From the NCBI GenBank assembly GCA_964493205.1, contig CAZBMJ010000008.1:6343-70342 (forward strand): a stretch of 64,000 bases of DNA. Direction: 5' to 3'. Of this stretch, positions 51,695-61,519 are shown in pieces. How positions within the stretch are numbered: position 1 is the first letter of the stretch; each line of letters begins with the position of its first letter. Origin of the DNA: CAZBMJ01 sp964493205. Its GTDB lineage: Bacteria; Myxococcota; UBA727; JABDBI01. A program made the translations under genes and the position numbers. Under the pieces are notes generated by a model. That model did not search any database. It saw only the letters and a list, made by a program, of their open reading frames with translations, and was not told where the DNA came from.

Positions 51695-54600
51695 CTAAAT
51701 AAATTTTGCAAGGGTATGAATAATTTTTTCTTGTTGGGCTGTGTCAAGATCTAAGCTTGGACAAACCATTATTCTGTTATCAAACCCTTTCGATAACAAG
51801 ACACCTTCTTTTTTGCTGGCTTGTATTATTTGTTCTATTTGATTGTGGGGAAGCTTAACTCCTGCCCAATACCCCATGCCTTGTATGTCATAATTTTTAA
51901 ATTTATTTTTTAGTTTTAGAACAAAATCATCAGGCTTATTTTGAGCAAACTTAGATCCCCAAATAAGTTTATAATAAGAGCGCATAATAGAAATATCATC
52001 GCCATCCCATGTGGAGATTAACGTTAAAGGCTTTTGTACAAAATACGCATCATCCACTAAAATATTTCCAAACTGACCATCACTATAAAACCAAATCATA
52101 TTAGGCTTTATGCTTAAGCTATCACTTAAAAATAAATTCTTGCCATTTCTAAAAAAGCCTGAAGTGCTCTCACCAAATATCAATGGAATCCCTGTATTTT
52201 TTCTTATTTCTTCAAGCTTACCTAAAAATTCTTCGTTAAAGCTTAAGGCACTTTTTTCACCTAAAAGTTCTAGTACAATAGCCAATATTTTTTGTGATTT
52301 ATGAGTATCAATAACTTTTTGCAATTCAGTTAAGCTCTTCTCATTGCCAACTATTGCCGGATGACTAATTTTTGGCCATTCAAAAAAGCCAAAGGGTTTA
52401 GCTTGACCCTCATCATGACTTAAGGACCTAGCAGCGGCAGTAATATTGCCAAAATATTGATGAGAAAATCCAATAACTATTTGAGCTTCTTGTCTATGAA
52501 ATTTTATGGAGCGCAAACCTTTATCAACCACTTCATCTCTGCCTGAAGTAAAATAGGCATGATTTAGACCTTGGGGCATTAATGATCTTAAAAGCTCGGC
52601 GTAGCGTACAAAATTGGTACTTACCCAGTTAGAAAGGGTAAGTTTTGTACAAGCAAAAGGCCTAAATTCATTATTATCTAGGGCTAATTTTAAATTTTTT
52701 GGATTATGCCATAATTTTTGCAAACTGTTTTGGCAATCTAGCATTTTTGAGTTTGCTGGCAAATTATTGTGTTGATTATTACTTAAGGGCAAACGATAAT
52801 AACGAGCTTTGGCGTCGTCTAGGCCATATTGTTTTTCATAAGTAGCAACTTTATATGCTCCAAAAGAATCGTTAATAAGGGCCATGGAATCAGTAAAGCC
52901 AAGGCGATTTCGTCCACATAAAAACAAATATTTTTGTTGATTATTTTCGTCTTTTATGGCTTTTACAAGCTCTATTTGTTTTTGCTTTAATAACCTGCCT
53001 AGGCCTAGCTTACGAAACTTAGGGTCGATCACACAATCAGTGCTATAAAAACTTTGCTCTTTAAGCTTATCGCTTGTAGGTCCATCTACTTTGGAATAAA
53101 TAGCTCCTCCACCAATGGCAAAACCTGCTACTACCTCTTCTTGATTAATTTTTGTAGTAATAATTAAACCTAGACTATGCTTAGTGTTCAGCCAATCTGC
53201 AAAATATTCTAGAGTATCTATTCTGTTTGCTTCATAGCTTTGCTTTTCAATACGCTCTATATCTGCTTTATAATTATTAAAATTATTTTTATCTAAGATT
53301 ATAAAATTAACCTCAGGTTTATCTAAATTAGTCTTAATAAAGTTTTTACTAATCACAACATTATTTTTTATATCAGATAAAGCACAAAAAATATTTTCAA
53401 ATAATATATTAATGTCAGTTTCTTCGTTACTAGTATTTAGGCGAAATCGTATGGTTTTCTCACCGGCAATATATGCCATAAAACCACGCAAAAATCGCTG
53501 ATTAATAAGTTGCATAGCAAGTGCGTTAGTAGGCATATCAAAAGCAAAAGCAAAGCCGTTAGCTCGAATACTTAAAACTAATTTAGGAAAATATTCTTTT
53601 AGACGGACTAATTCTTTAGTAGTTTTTTGCGTAATCCACAAAGCTTTTTCTTCATCAATAGCTAAAGCGTGTAGCAGGCCTCTTTTTAGTTGCACCACAT
53701 GAGGAGTATAACTTCTTTGGTTAGGCCATTTACTTAAACATACCCCCAGTTGAGCTTTTTTGCCTAAACTTACGCAATCAGGAGATTCTTTTTGCCCAAG
53801 ATGATTTTTAAGTTCAAATTCATGATGCCAAAAAAAAGTACTTCCAAGATGAAAACCAGTTTGAACTTCGTCAAAAATAAGAGGAATCTTATAAAATTTG
53901 GTAAGTCCTCTTAAGGCGTTAAAAAATCTATGAGAAGCATACTTATCGCCACCTTCGCATTGCATAGGTTCAATAATAACAGCTAAAATATTACCCTTTT
54001 CTATTTCATTTTTTAATAAACTTAAACTATTAAGTTCTGAGTTTAATAAATCATCGGCATCTGAAATAATAGGAATTTGCCCTTGATAAAAATTTGTCAA
54101 AAATTCTTTAGTAACCTGAGGTTGCTCAAAATTTATGTGCATTTGAGGAAAAGGTATGAAAGTAGCCTCATAGCCATCAAAGACAAAAGGACCGCGCTTT
54201 TCTTTGTTATAGGTAGCTTGCAGCGATAAAATAGTTCTTCCATGAAATGATCCTTCAAAGGCTATTATTCTACTACCACCTGGCCCATTTTGCCTGGCAA
54301 GATCTAATGCTATTTCATTGGCTTCTGCTCCTGATGAAGCATAGGCAATAGAAGCAAATTCATTACGAGATTTGGTATGCAAAAAATTTTCAAAAGCTTT
54401 TTTAGCTTCTAATGCATCGTTTACAAACTCGTCATTACTATCTAAATTATTACAAGAGAAATCAGTATTTTTAAGCAAACTTAAATCAAACTCGCCTATA
54501 TCATAGGAATTTTGAAAAGTATCGGCACTAAAACCAGAAACCAACGAAGCTATTTGACTTGCTGCATCAATAATAACCAATGGATCATCGTCTATGCTTA

Positions 54601-56503
54601 CTAAAAATGGCCCAGAACTTTTTTTCAAATCAATCACTGCTTCTTTTTTATCTTTGGGAACAAAGTTATTAAAATATAATTGATCAAGCATATTTTGTGA
54701 TTTTGGTAAATTAATATCTTTTGGAACATTAATATCAGTATGTTTATGTATACTCTTAATAAATAAATCTTCTTGTTTATCTAATAAAATTTTTAATTTA
54801 ATTATATGTTCTTGGTTAATATTTTTATTAACAATAAAATCTATTTCTTCATCACGAATAACAAGATTATTTTCAAAAATATTTTTTAGTTCATTATCAA
54901 AAGAAGTTTTAGAAAATATAAGTCTGTTTGAATAACAAGCTTTTGCATAGATTCCAATATTTTCAAAACATTTTTGTAGTTCATGCCGTAAATAAATATC
55001 ATCAGCACAAACTTCTTCATCTTTAATTTCTTTGATTTTAGTAGTTAAAAATTCATCCGCTAGCATATCACCGTAAGCTTGTTCACAAATAGCCACAGGA
55101 AATGTTGCATACCTAACTGCTTCAATACCTGCTGGGCGCTGATTGCCACTTTTATTAACACCACCAAAAGGTAATTGGCCAAACGCTCTATTGGTAGATC
55201 TATTAAAGTTTAGTAAGCCACTTTTAGTGTTTTTATAAAAATATTCAAAGCTATCTTTATTCAAGCTAAAAAAAGCATTTGATAAACCATAGGGGCTTTC
55301 GTTTACTCTATTTATTGCCTGATCTAGAGTATCAAAAGCTTCTAAGCAAATATTAGGCCCAAAAAGTTCTTCTGACAAATAGCCGTAAGTTTTATGGCGG
55401 CAATCTACTTCATACACAGAAGGCGTAACATAAGCACCATTACCTAAAACTTGGGATTGCAGCAAAATTTTAACGTCTTCTGATTTAGCTAATTTTAGTT
55501 TGCTTAAAAAAGTGTCTAAAGAGTGTGCTGTGGCCAATGGCCCAAACATACCATGGCCACTCAAAGCATTAACGGGCGTAAGTTTAGAAGCTATTTTTAT
55601 TAAATTTTCTTTTACTTCTTTAAAAATACTTTGATGAATTAAAACTCGACTTGTAGCTGTACAACGTTGACCTGTGGTTAAAAAAGCACCTTCTAAGATT
55701 GCTATTAAAGCTTGCTTCATATGAGCATCAGGCATAAGCACGGCAAAATTTTTGCCTCCCATTTCTAAGGCTACTATTTTATTAGGTTCTTCTATAAGGC
55801 TTTGTTGTAAATATTTACCAACGTTATAACTTCCTGTAAAAATAACTCCATCGATATTTTTATGAGCACATAAGGCTTGCCCTACTTCTCGGCCTCCTGG
55901 CACTATATTGACAACACCCGCATCAAGTCCTGCCTCCAAAAAACATTGAGCATAAATTTCGCTAGTTAATGGGCATATTTCTGATGGTTTTATAACAACG
56001 CTGTTACCTAAAATAATACTGGGGATAACGTGGCTATGGACCAAATGAACTGGAAAGTTAAATGGACCTATAATAGCCAGTACTCCCTGAGGCTGATACC
56101 TAGTTTGAGCTCTTAGATTATAAAAATTTTCTTGTGCGACTCTTTTTAGCCCATGTTCAATAACTAAATCAATACGTTCACTTAGGCCTTTTGCTTCTAC
56201 TTTGGCTTCTTTAAGCATTTTGCCCATTTCGCTAGCAATAGCTATGGCTAAATTTTCTTCGTGCTTAATTAAAGATTCTTTTAATTTTTTTAGTTTTTGT
56301 ATGCGGTATTCAATGCTTTTTTTATACCAAGATTTGTGAGCAAATCTAGCGGCACTCACCGCCTCTTCAACATGGTCTATACTACTTTTAGTACTAAAAA
56401 CTTCTTCGTAATTATTACTGGGATTTTTACTAGTAATAACTATAGAACTACCCAAAATAAATTCATTATTAATGAAGCTTCCACGGCCATGTTTAAAAGA
56501 CAT
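51695..56503 (-). CDS. Composite enzyme: aldehyde dehydrogenase / class III aminotransferase / GNAT / degenerate aminotransferase-like domain
   Basis: 1602 residues in one frame. Residues 1-485: AstD-like aldehyde dehydrogenase, with PFNFPVHLVHSHVIPS, Glu in ALEMGGKN (about 244) and Cys in TTGQRCTATSR (about 281). About 615-1075: class III aminotransferase, with SGAEANEIALDLA, IFDEVQTGF and PLP Lys in SLGKKAQLG (about 914). About 1090-1260: GNAT, with DCVIDPKFRKLGLGRLLK as the acetyl-CoA loop (about 1164). About 1285-1602: a second aminotransferase-like domain in which the cofactor Asp is replaced (IFGESTSGF, about 1444) and the PLP Lys position reads YSDGQFG (about 1475), so it is predicted inactive. 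The ALDH, aminotransferase and acyltransferase set is that of the arginine succinyltransferase pathway (AstD, AstC, AstA), but other amino-acid semialdehyde pathways fit too. Confidence 0.88.
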   Translation of the reverse strand: MSFKHGRGSFINNEFILGSSIVITSKNPSNNYEEVFSTKSSIDHVEEAVSAARFAHKSWYKKSIEYRIQKLKKLKESLIKHEENLAIAIASEMGKMLKEAKVEAKGLSERIDLVIEHGLKRVAQENFYNLRAQTRYQPQGVLAIIGPFNFPVHLVHSHVIPSIILGNSVVIKPSEICPLTSEIYAQCFLEAGLDAGVVNIVPGGREVGQALCAHKNIDGVIFTGSYNVGKYLQQSLIEEPNKIVALEMGGKNFAVLMPDAHMKQALIAILEGAFLTTGQRCTATSRVLIHQSIFKEVKENLIKIASKLTPVNALSGHGMFGPLATAHSLDTFLSKLKLAKSEDVKILLQSQVLGNGAYVTPSVYEVDCRHKTYGYLSEELFGPNICLEAFDTLDQAINRVNESPYGLSNAFFSLNKDSFEYFYKNTKSGLLNFNRSTNRAFGQLPFGGVNKSGNQRPAGIEAVRYATFPVAICEQAYGDMLADEFLTTKIKEIKDEEVCADDIYLRHELQKCFENIGIYAKACYSNRLIFSKTSFDNELKNIFENNLVIRDEEIDFIVNKNINQEHIIKLKILLDKQEDLFIKSIHKHTDINVPKDINLPKSQNMLDQLYFNNFVPKDKKEAVIDLKKSSGPFLVSIDDDPLVIIDAASQIASLVSGFSADTFQNSYDIGEFDLSLLKNTDFSCNNLDSNDEFVNDALEAKKAFENFLHTKSRNEFASIAYASSGAEANEIALDLARQNGPGGSRIIAFEGSFHGRTILSLQATYNKEKRGPFVFDGYEATFIPFPQMHINFEQPQVTKEFLTNFYQGQIPIISDADDLLNSELNSLSLLKNEIEKGNILAVIIEPMQCEGGDKYASHRFFNALRGLTKFYKIPLIFDEVQTGFHLGSTFFWHHEFELKNHLGQKESPDCVSLGKKAQLGVCLSKWPNQRSYTPHVVQLKRGLLHALAIDEEKALWITQKTTKELVRLKEYFPKLVLSIRANGFAFAFDMPTNALAMQLINQRFLRGFMAYIAGEKTIRFRLNTSNEETDINILFENIFCALSDIKNNVVISKNFIKTNLDKPEVNFIILDKNNFNNYKADIERIEKQSYEANRIDTLEYFADWLNTKHSLGLIITTKINQEEVVAGFAIGGGAIYSKVDGPTSDKLKEQSFYSTDCVIDPKFRKLGLGRLLKQKQIELVKAIKDENNQQKYLFLCGRNRLGFTDSMALINDSFGAYKVATYEKQYGLDDAKARYYRLPLSNNQHNNLPANSKMLDCQNSLQKLWHNPKNLKLALDNNEFRPFACTKLTLSNWVSTNFVRYAELLRSLMPQGLNHAYFTSGRDEVVDKGLRSIKFHRQEAQIVIGFSHQYFGNITAAARSLSHDEGQAKPFGFFEWPKISHPAIVGNEKSLTELQKVIDTHKSQKILAIVLELLGEKSALSFNEEFLGKLEEIRKNTGIPLIFGESTSGFFRNGKNLFLSDSLSIKPNMIWFYSDGQFGNILVDDAYFVQKPLTLISTWDGDDISIMRSYYKLIWGSKFAQNKPDDFVLKLKNKFKNYDIQGMGYWAGVKLPHNQIEQIIQASKKEGVLLSKGFDNRIMVCPSLDLDTAQQEKIIHTLAKFI

Positions 56504-56634
56504 TATACCTCCAAAAAGATCATTTATAATGTGCCACTCTTAATGTTTATGATCAAGTATTGATTTTGGTATTGTTTTATTTAACCCACTAGATAGAACT
56601 ATTCAGGCATATATGATCTTGATAGGATATAGAA

Positions 56635-57174
56635 ATGATTTTATCTGACAGTGAAATAATAGAACAAATTGAAAAAAAAAATATTGTCATAGAACCTTTT
56701 GACAAAGCATATTTAGGAAGCAACAGCTATGATGTGCATTTAGGAAAGACCCTAGCTGTTTACAATGACGCTATTCTTGATGCAAAAAAACCTGCTTTAA
56801 TTACCTATTTTGATATTCCTACTGAAGGCTATGTTTTAATGCCCGATAAACTTTATTTAGGTGTAACCAAAGAATATACCGAAACACTAAAGCATGTGCC
56901 TTTTTTAGAAGGAAAATCTAGTATTGGACGCTTAGGTATCGATATTCATGCAACAGCCGGCAAAGGTGACATTGGATTTAAAAATCACTGGACTTTAGAA
57001 ATATCTGTAAAAATGCCCGTGCGAGTATATGCTGACATGCCCATTGGACAAATAATTTATTTTGAAACTAAGGGCGAAGTTTTAACTCCTTATTATTTAA
57101 AAAATAGCGCAAAATACACACAAAAGAGTGATCTTCCTAAAGAATCACAAATGTGGCGTAATTTTTCTTTATAA
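56635..57174 (+). CDS. dcd: dCTP deaminase (Dcd/Dut family)
   Basis: 179 residues. Deaminates dCTP to dUTP as precursor of dTTP. LGSNSYDVHLG and EGKSSIGRLGIDIHATAG carry the trimer active site; the Glu in HWTLEISVKMP is typical of the deaminase. Normal length. Confidence 0.94.
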   Translation: MILSDSEIIEQIEKKNIVIEPFDKAYLGSNSYDVHLGKTLAVYNDAILDAKKPALITYFDIPTEGYVLMPDKLYLGVTKEYTETLKHVPFLEGKSSIGRLGIDIHATAGKGDIGFKNHWTLEISVKMPVRVYADMPIGQIIYFETKGEVLTPYYLKNSAKYTQKSDLPKESQMWRNFSL

Positions 57175-57214
57175 GAATCGCATTAGCTTAATTTTATTTC
57201 TTTTTTCTTAAATA

Positions 57215-57254
57215 TGGAGTACACTCCAAATTATAGCAGTATTTTTTGGAGTAC
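57215..57254 (+). promoter_or_regulatory. Palindrome and direct repeat before ATPase gene
   Basis: TGGAGT-AC-ACTCCA (57215-57228) is a near-perfect palindrome. Its left half TGGAGTAC recurs at 57247-57254, 32 bases (about three turns) away, where it also supplies the ribosome site for the ATG at 57259. Likely an operator. Confidence 0.45.
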
Positions 57255-57258
57255 ATTC

Positions 57259-58455
57259 ATGTTTCGCTTTATAACTGAGACTTTTGATCGTTTAATTAGC
57301 GATCTCTCTTTTTCTTATACCCGCTATCTTTACCCACAGTTTAATCTAAATAACCGGTTAACGGGTCTGATTGGAGCTCGTGGCGTAGGAAAAACAACTC
57401 TTCTTCTTCAATATATTAAAAATGAGTTGGTAAAAGAAAAAAGTGCTTTTTATTTTTCTGCCGATCTGGTTTATTTTCAAAATTCTAATCTTCTTGAATT
57501 CGTCAGTGATCTTCACCTAAAAGAGGGCTACAAGGTTATTTTTATTGATGAAATTCATAAATATCAGGGATGGGATCAAGAATTAAAAAATATCTATGAT
57601 TCATTCCCATCATTAAAGATAGTTTTTTCTGGAAGTTCGATGCTTGATTTGGTAGCTGGCAGCTATGATCTTTCCCGCCGTGCTAAGCTTTATCGATTGT
57701 ATGGTCTTTCTTTCAGAGAATATTTAAATTTTGCTTATGATCTTAAATTAGAAGCGATTTCCTTACCTAACTTGCTTGAGGGTTCACAAAAAATAAAAAT
57801 AGCTAAGATTTTGAATTATTTGCAAGAGTATTTAGAAAGAGGTTACTATCCATTTGTGTTTGAAGATCCTCATTCTTATCATGAAAAAGTTTCTCGTATT
57901 ATTGAAAAAACTATATATGAAGACATTGCAAACTACTATAATTTAAAGACAAATAATCTACAGTATTTTAAGAGAATTTTAACCTATTTAGCATCAATTC
58001 CGCCAGGTGATGTTAACATTCATAGCTTATCTAAAAATTTAGGAGTAGACCATAAAACTGCAGAACACTATTTAAGTATATTGCTTGGTGTCGGCCTTAT
58101 CAGAGAAATGCGTCCTTTTACAAGTGGTGGGTCTGGACTGCGAAAACCATCAAAATTTATGCTGAATAATACCAATCTAATGCATACCCTACAACAATAT
58201 TTAGGGCAACCTCTTTCCAAGGGTACGGAACGAGAACTATTTTTTATTCAGTCTTTAGAAAATGCAGGTTATACGCTGTTTCATTCTCAAGCAGCTGACT
58301 ACCAGACCAAAGATGTGATTTTTGAGATCGGTGGCAAAAACAAAACTCGACGACAGTTAAAAGAAACTTTATTACCTGCTTACTTAGTAAAAGACGATAT
58401 TCTTCATCATCTAAAACAAGAAATACCTCTTTTTCATTGTGGATTTCTTTATTAA
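57259..58455 (+). CDS. AAA ATPase with C-terminal DUF4143-like domain
   Basis: 398 residues from ATG 57259, with GGAG seven bases upstream. Walker A GLIGARGVGKTTLL near residue 45; Walker B KVIFIDEIHKY; sensor FSGSSMLDL. A winged-helix (LSKNLGVDHKTAEHYLSIL) follows, then DUF4143 with DVIFEIGGKNKTRRQ, a PD-(D/E)xK-like core. These ATPases occur in many bacteria and archaea with patchy distribution and unknown role. Codon use is a little different from neighbours, which fits mobility. Confidence 0.87.
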   Translation: MFRFITETFDRLISDLSFSYTRYLYPQFNLNNRLTGLIGARGVGKTTLLLQYIKNELVKEKSAFYFSADLVYFQNSNLLEFVSDLHLKEGYKVIFIDEIHKYQGWDQELKNIYDSFPSLKIVFSGSSMLDLVAGSYDLSRRAKLYRLYGLSFREYLNFAYDLKLEAISLPNLLEGSQKIKIAKILNYLQEYLERGYYPFVFEDPHSYHEKVSRIIEKTIYEDIANYYNLKTNNLQYFKRILTYLASIPPGDVNIHSLSKNLGVDHKTAEHYLSILLGVGLIREMRPFTSGGSGLRKPSKFMLNNTNLMHTLQQYLGQPLSKGTERELFFIQSLENAGYTLFHSQAADYQTKDVIFEIGGKNKTRRQLKETLLPAYLVKDDILHHLKQEIPLFHCGFLY

Positions 58456-58495
58456 AATTGCTTATAAGTTATGAAGCTCATACATAGGAAAAAAA

Positions 58496-59848
58496 ATGTT
58501 TAAAAGAGTTTTGGTAGCTAATCGTGGAGAGATCGCTAAGAGAATAATTAGCACCCTTAATAAAATGGGCATACAATCTATCGCTGTTTATAGCCAAGCT
58601 GATAAAGATTTTTCCTATTTAAAAGAAGCTCATCAGGCTATTTGTATTGGTCCTTCGCGAAGTCTTGAAAGCTATGTTTGTGAAGATGCTGTGCTAGAAG
58701 CTGCAAGGCAATCAGATGCTGAAGCCATTCATCCAGGTTTTGGCTTTTTGTCTGAAAATGCTAGTTTTGCTAAACGTTGTGCCTTACAAAAACTAACTTT
58801 TATTGGCCCTCATCCCAAGCTCATAAGTATGATGGGCGATAAGAATCAAGCGCGCATAACTATGCACAATATGGCCGTCCCTATTTTGCCTGGCAGTTTG
58901 ATTATTAATAATTTTGAAGAAGCCATAAGTATTGCCAAAAATATTGGCTATCCAGTTTTATTAAAAGCTAAAGCTGGGGGTGGCGGCAAAGGTATGCGCT
59001 TAGTTACTGATCAAAAAAATATGAAAGATGCATTTTTATCGGCCCAAGCAGAAAGCCTAAGTTCTTTTAAAGACGATTCTTTGTATATGGAAAAATTTCT
59101 AGAAGATGCAAGACATATTGAGTTTCAAGTTCTAGGTGATAATTTTGGCACTATTATTTGCTTAGGTAACCGAGAATGTTCTATTCAGCGAAATAATCAA
59201 AAGCTCATTGAAGAGGCTCCTGCCAATATTAATGAAGAGCAAAACCAATTTATACAAACAAGTATTAAAAATGCTTTGCAAAAACTAAAATATACTAACG
59301 CGGGCACCATGGAATTTTTACTAGCTAAAAGTGGTGAATTATATTTTATGGAAATGAATACACGTTTGCAGGTAGAACACCCAGTTACAGAATTTATTTA
59401 TGGACTAGATATTGTAGAATGGCAAATTCGTATTGCAGCTAATCAAAAACTTGATCTAGACAAGATTAATTTAGTTCCTCATGGCCACGCCATAGAGTGT
59501 AGAATTAACGCTGAAGATCCTAAAAATTATTTTACTCCAAAAAGTGGAGAAATTAGTAATCTTACTTGGCCCAAGCTAAGCTCTGAAATAAGGCTTGATA
59601 CTCATATAGAAAAAGGCTCTTATATTAGCCCGTTTTATGACTCTATGCTGGCTAAACTTATAGTTTATGGCAAAACCCGTAAAGATGCTGTAAAACTTAT
59701 GCAAAATGCCTTAAAAAATACTCTTATTAACGGCCCTGCAACTACGGTTGAATTTCATCGACAAATTCTCGCTAATAAGCAGTTTATTACAGGAAACTAT
59801 GACTGTTCTTTTATAAGAAAAAACTTAAATAGCTTACTTGAGTACTAA
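58496..59848 (+). CDS. Acyl-CoA carboxylase biotin carboxylase subunit
   Basis: 450 residues. ATP-grasp enzyme that carboxylates biotin. N-terminus FKRVLVANRGEIAKRI; ATP loop KAKAGGGGKGMR; MEMNTRLQVEHPVTEFI and the catalytic Arg segment are intact. Length corresponds to a free biotin carboxylase (AccC-like). It is followed after one base by a carboxyltransferase of the propionyl/methylcrotonyl-CoA type, so it more likely serves an acyl-CoA carboxylase than acetyl-CoA carboxylase alone. Confidence 0.95.
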   Translation: MFKRVLVANRGEIAKRIISTLNKMGIQSIAVYSQADKDFSYLKEAHQAICIGPSRSLESYVCEDAVLEAARQSDAEAIHPGFGFLSENASFAKRCALQKLTFIGPHPKLISMMGDKNQARITMHNMAVPILPGSLIINNFEEAISIAKNIGYPVLLKAKAGGGGKGMRLVTDQKNMKDAFLSAQAESLSSFKDDSLYMEKFLEDARHIEFQVLGDNFGTIICLGNRECSIQRNNQKLIEEAPANINEEQNQFIQTSIKNALQKLKYTNAGTMEFLLAKSGELYFMEMNTRLQVEHPVTEFIYGLDIVEWQIRIAANQKLDLDKINLVPHGHAIECRINAEDPKNYFTPKSGEISNLTWPKLSSEIRLDTHIEKGSYISPFYDSMLAKLIVYGKTRKDAVKLMQNALKNTLINGPATTVEFHRQILANKQFITGNYDCSFIRKNLNSLLEY

Positions 59849-59849
59849 T

Positions 59850-61514
59850 ATGCCTAAAATTATACTAAGCCCTTTGGGTTCTTCACTAGATACTAACGAC
59901 GTTATTTTTAAAAAAAATCAAGCTTTTATGCTCGCTAAAGAAGAACTTTTGCAAAAAAATCGTGCAGACATAAAACGTGGTTGGGGTGAAGAATATGCAA
60001 AGAGGGTTAAAGCTAAAAACAAACTTACAGCGCAAGAGCGTATTGATTTATTAGCTGATAATAAAGAAGAGATTTTATATCTAAACACTTTTGCGAATTT
60101 TGGTTTAAATTTTGGTGATGATAAAAAGACATCACCTAATGCTGGCGTTATAACAGCCTTGGCTAAAGTAGATAATAAATGGGTAGTTATTATCGCTAAC
60201 GAAAATACTATAGCTTCTGGCTCTTGGTGGCCTAATACTCCTCAAAAAATTATTAGAGCGCAAGAAATCGCTCTTACTTCAGGCATTCCTGTTATTTATT
60301 TAGTAGATTGCTCTGGTTTATTTCTACCCGAGCAAAGCAAAACGTATCCAGGTAAATATGGTGCAGGTCATATTTTTAAAATGAATAGTTTATTAAGCCA
60401 TAAAGGCATTGTACAAATCGCTGGAGTTGCAGGAGATTGCATTGCAGGCGGCGGATATATGCCCATAATATCTGATAAAGTTTTTATGACAGAATCTGCT
60501 TATATGGTAATTGCGGGGGCCGCTTTAATTAGCCAAGCAAAAAGTCAAAATATTAGTTCACACGATATTGGTGGAGCTCATGTTCATGTTCATATTTCTA
60601 ATTGTGCTGATGAACGAGTTCCTGATGACGAAATATTAATAGAAAAAATTAAAGCCGAAGTAAAAAAACTTCCAAGCAGTGCCAATAATTATTACAGAGG
60701 CCAATTTTTAAGTAGCCCACCAAAATACGACCAAAGCGAGCTTTTAGGTATCTTGCCCTCTAGCCCCAAAGAATCGTATGACATCAGACAAATAATTGCC
60801 CGCTTAATAGACGATAGTTTGTTTTATGAATATGACAAAGATAGCGGCCAAGAAATAATTTGTGGATTAGCTAAAATATCAGGGTTATGGGTAGGTATTT
60901 TGGCTAATTGCCAAGACCTTTTTGATCATCCTAATAATCCAGATAAAAAAAGACCAGGTGGCATTTTATACAAAGAAGGTGTTTCAAAACTTTCGCGATT
61001 TTCGCGCATACTCAATGACGACGGTGTGCCCATGATCTGGCTGCAAGATGTATCGGGTTTTGATGTTGGTTTAGAAGCAGAAAAACAAGGATTACTTAGT
61101 TATGGCTCAAATTTGATTTATGGCATTTCTACCTATACTAGCCCCATGATGACTATTCTATTACGCAAAGCTTCAGGTGCAGGCTATTATGCCATGGCTG
61201 GTATGCCTTATGACCCATGGCTTCAAATTGCTACCACTGTTTCAAGATTAGCCGTTATGGAAGGACAAACGCTTGCTGTGGGAGCTTTTAATACTAAGCT
61301 TAATGCTGACTTAGAAAAACAAAAAATACTGGCCGATAAAATAGAAAGCGATATGGATCCATATAAAGCTGCTGCTCAAATGGATATTGATGAAATAGTA
61401 GCTTTAAGTGAACTTAGAAAATATTTGTGTAGCTTTAGTGAAGTCTTTTATCAAAGCACTTCTTTTAGAAGAATTAAAAACCCCAGAATTTGGTCTATTT
61501 TTGATCATCAATAA
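59850..61514 (+). CDS. Acyl-CoA carboxylase carboxyltransferase (beta) subunit
   Basis: 554 residues from ATG 59850, one base past the previous stop. N-terminal LTAQERIDLLADN and C-terminal VSGFDVGLEAEKQG belong to the carboxyltransferase (crotonase-fold) family, with GGGYMPIISDKVFMTE and ASGAGYYAMAGMPYDP forming the oxyanion parts. The size and GKYGAGHIFKMNSLLS segment resemble methylcrotonyl-CoA carboxylase beta; propionyl-CoA is the other likely substrate. The biotin carrier is encoded separately at 62753. Confidence 0.92.
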   Translation: MPKIILSPLGSSLDTNDVIFKKNQAFMLAKEELLQKNRADIKRGWGEEYAKRVKAKNKLTAQERIDLLADNKEEILYLNTFANFGLNFGDDKKTSPNAGVITALAKVDNKWVVIIANENTIASGSWWPNTPQKIIRAQEIALTSGIPVIYLVDCSGLFLPEQSKTYPGKYGAGHIFKMNSLLSHKGIVQIAGVAGDCIAGGGYMPIISDKVFMTESAYMVIAGAALISQAKSQNISSHDIGGAHVHVHISNCADERVPDDEILIEKIKAEVKKLPSSANNYYRGQFLSSPPKYDQSELLGILPSSPKESYDIRQIIARLIDDSLFYEYDKDSGQEIICGLAKISGLWVGILANCQDLFDHPNNPDKKRPGGILYKEGVSKLSRFSRILNDDGVPMIWLQDVSGFDVGLEAEKQGLLSYGSNLIYGISTYTSPMMTILLRKASGAGYYAMAGMPYDPWLQIATTVSRLAVMEGQTLAVGAFNTKLNADLEKQKILADKIESDMDPYKAAAQMDIDEIVALSELRKYLCSFSEVFYQSTSFRRIKNPRIWSIFDHQ

Positions 61515-61519
61515 TGGAA

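Noticed and set aside
56297..56563. Plus-strand frame opposite the composite enzyme start
   Set aside because: No family pattern; antisense to the conserved aldehyde dehydrogenase domain.
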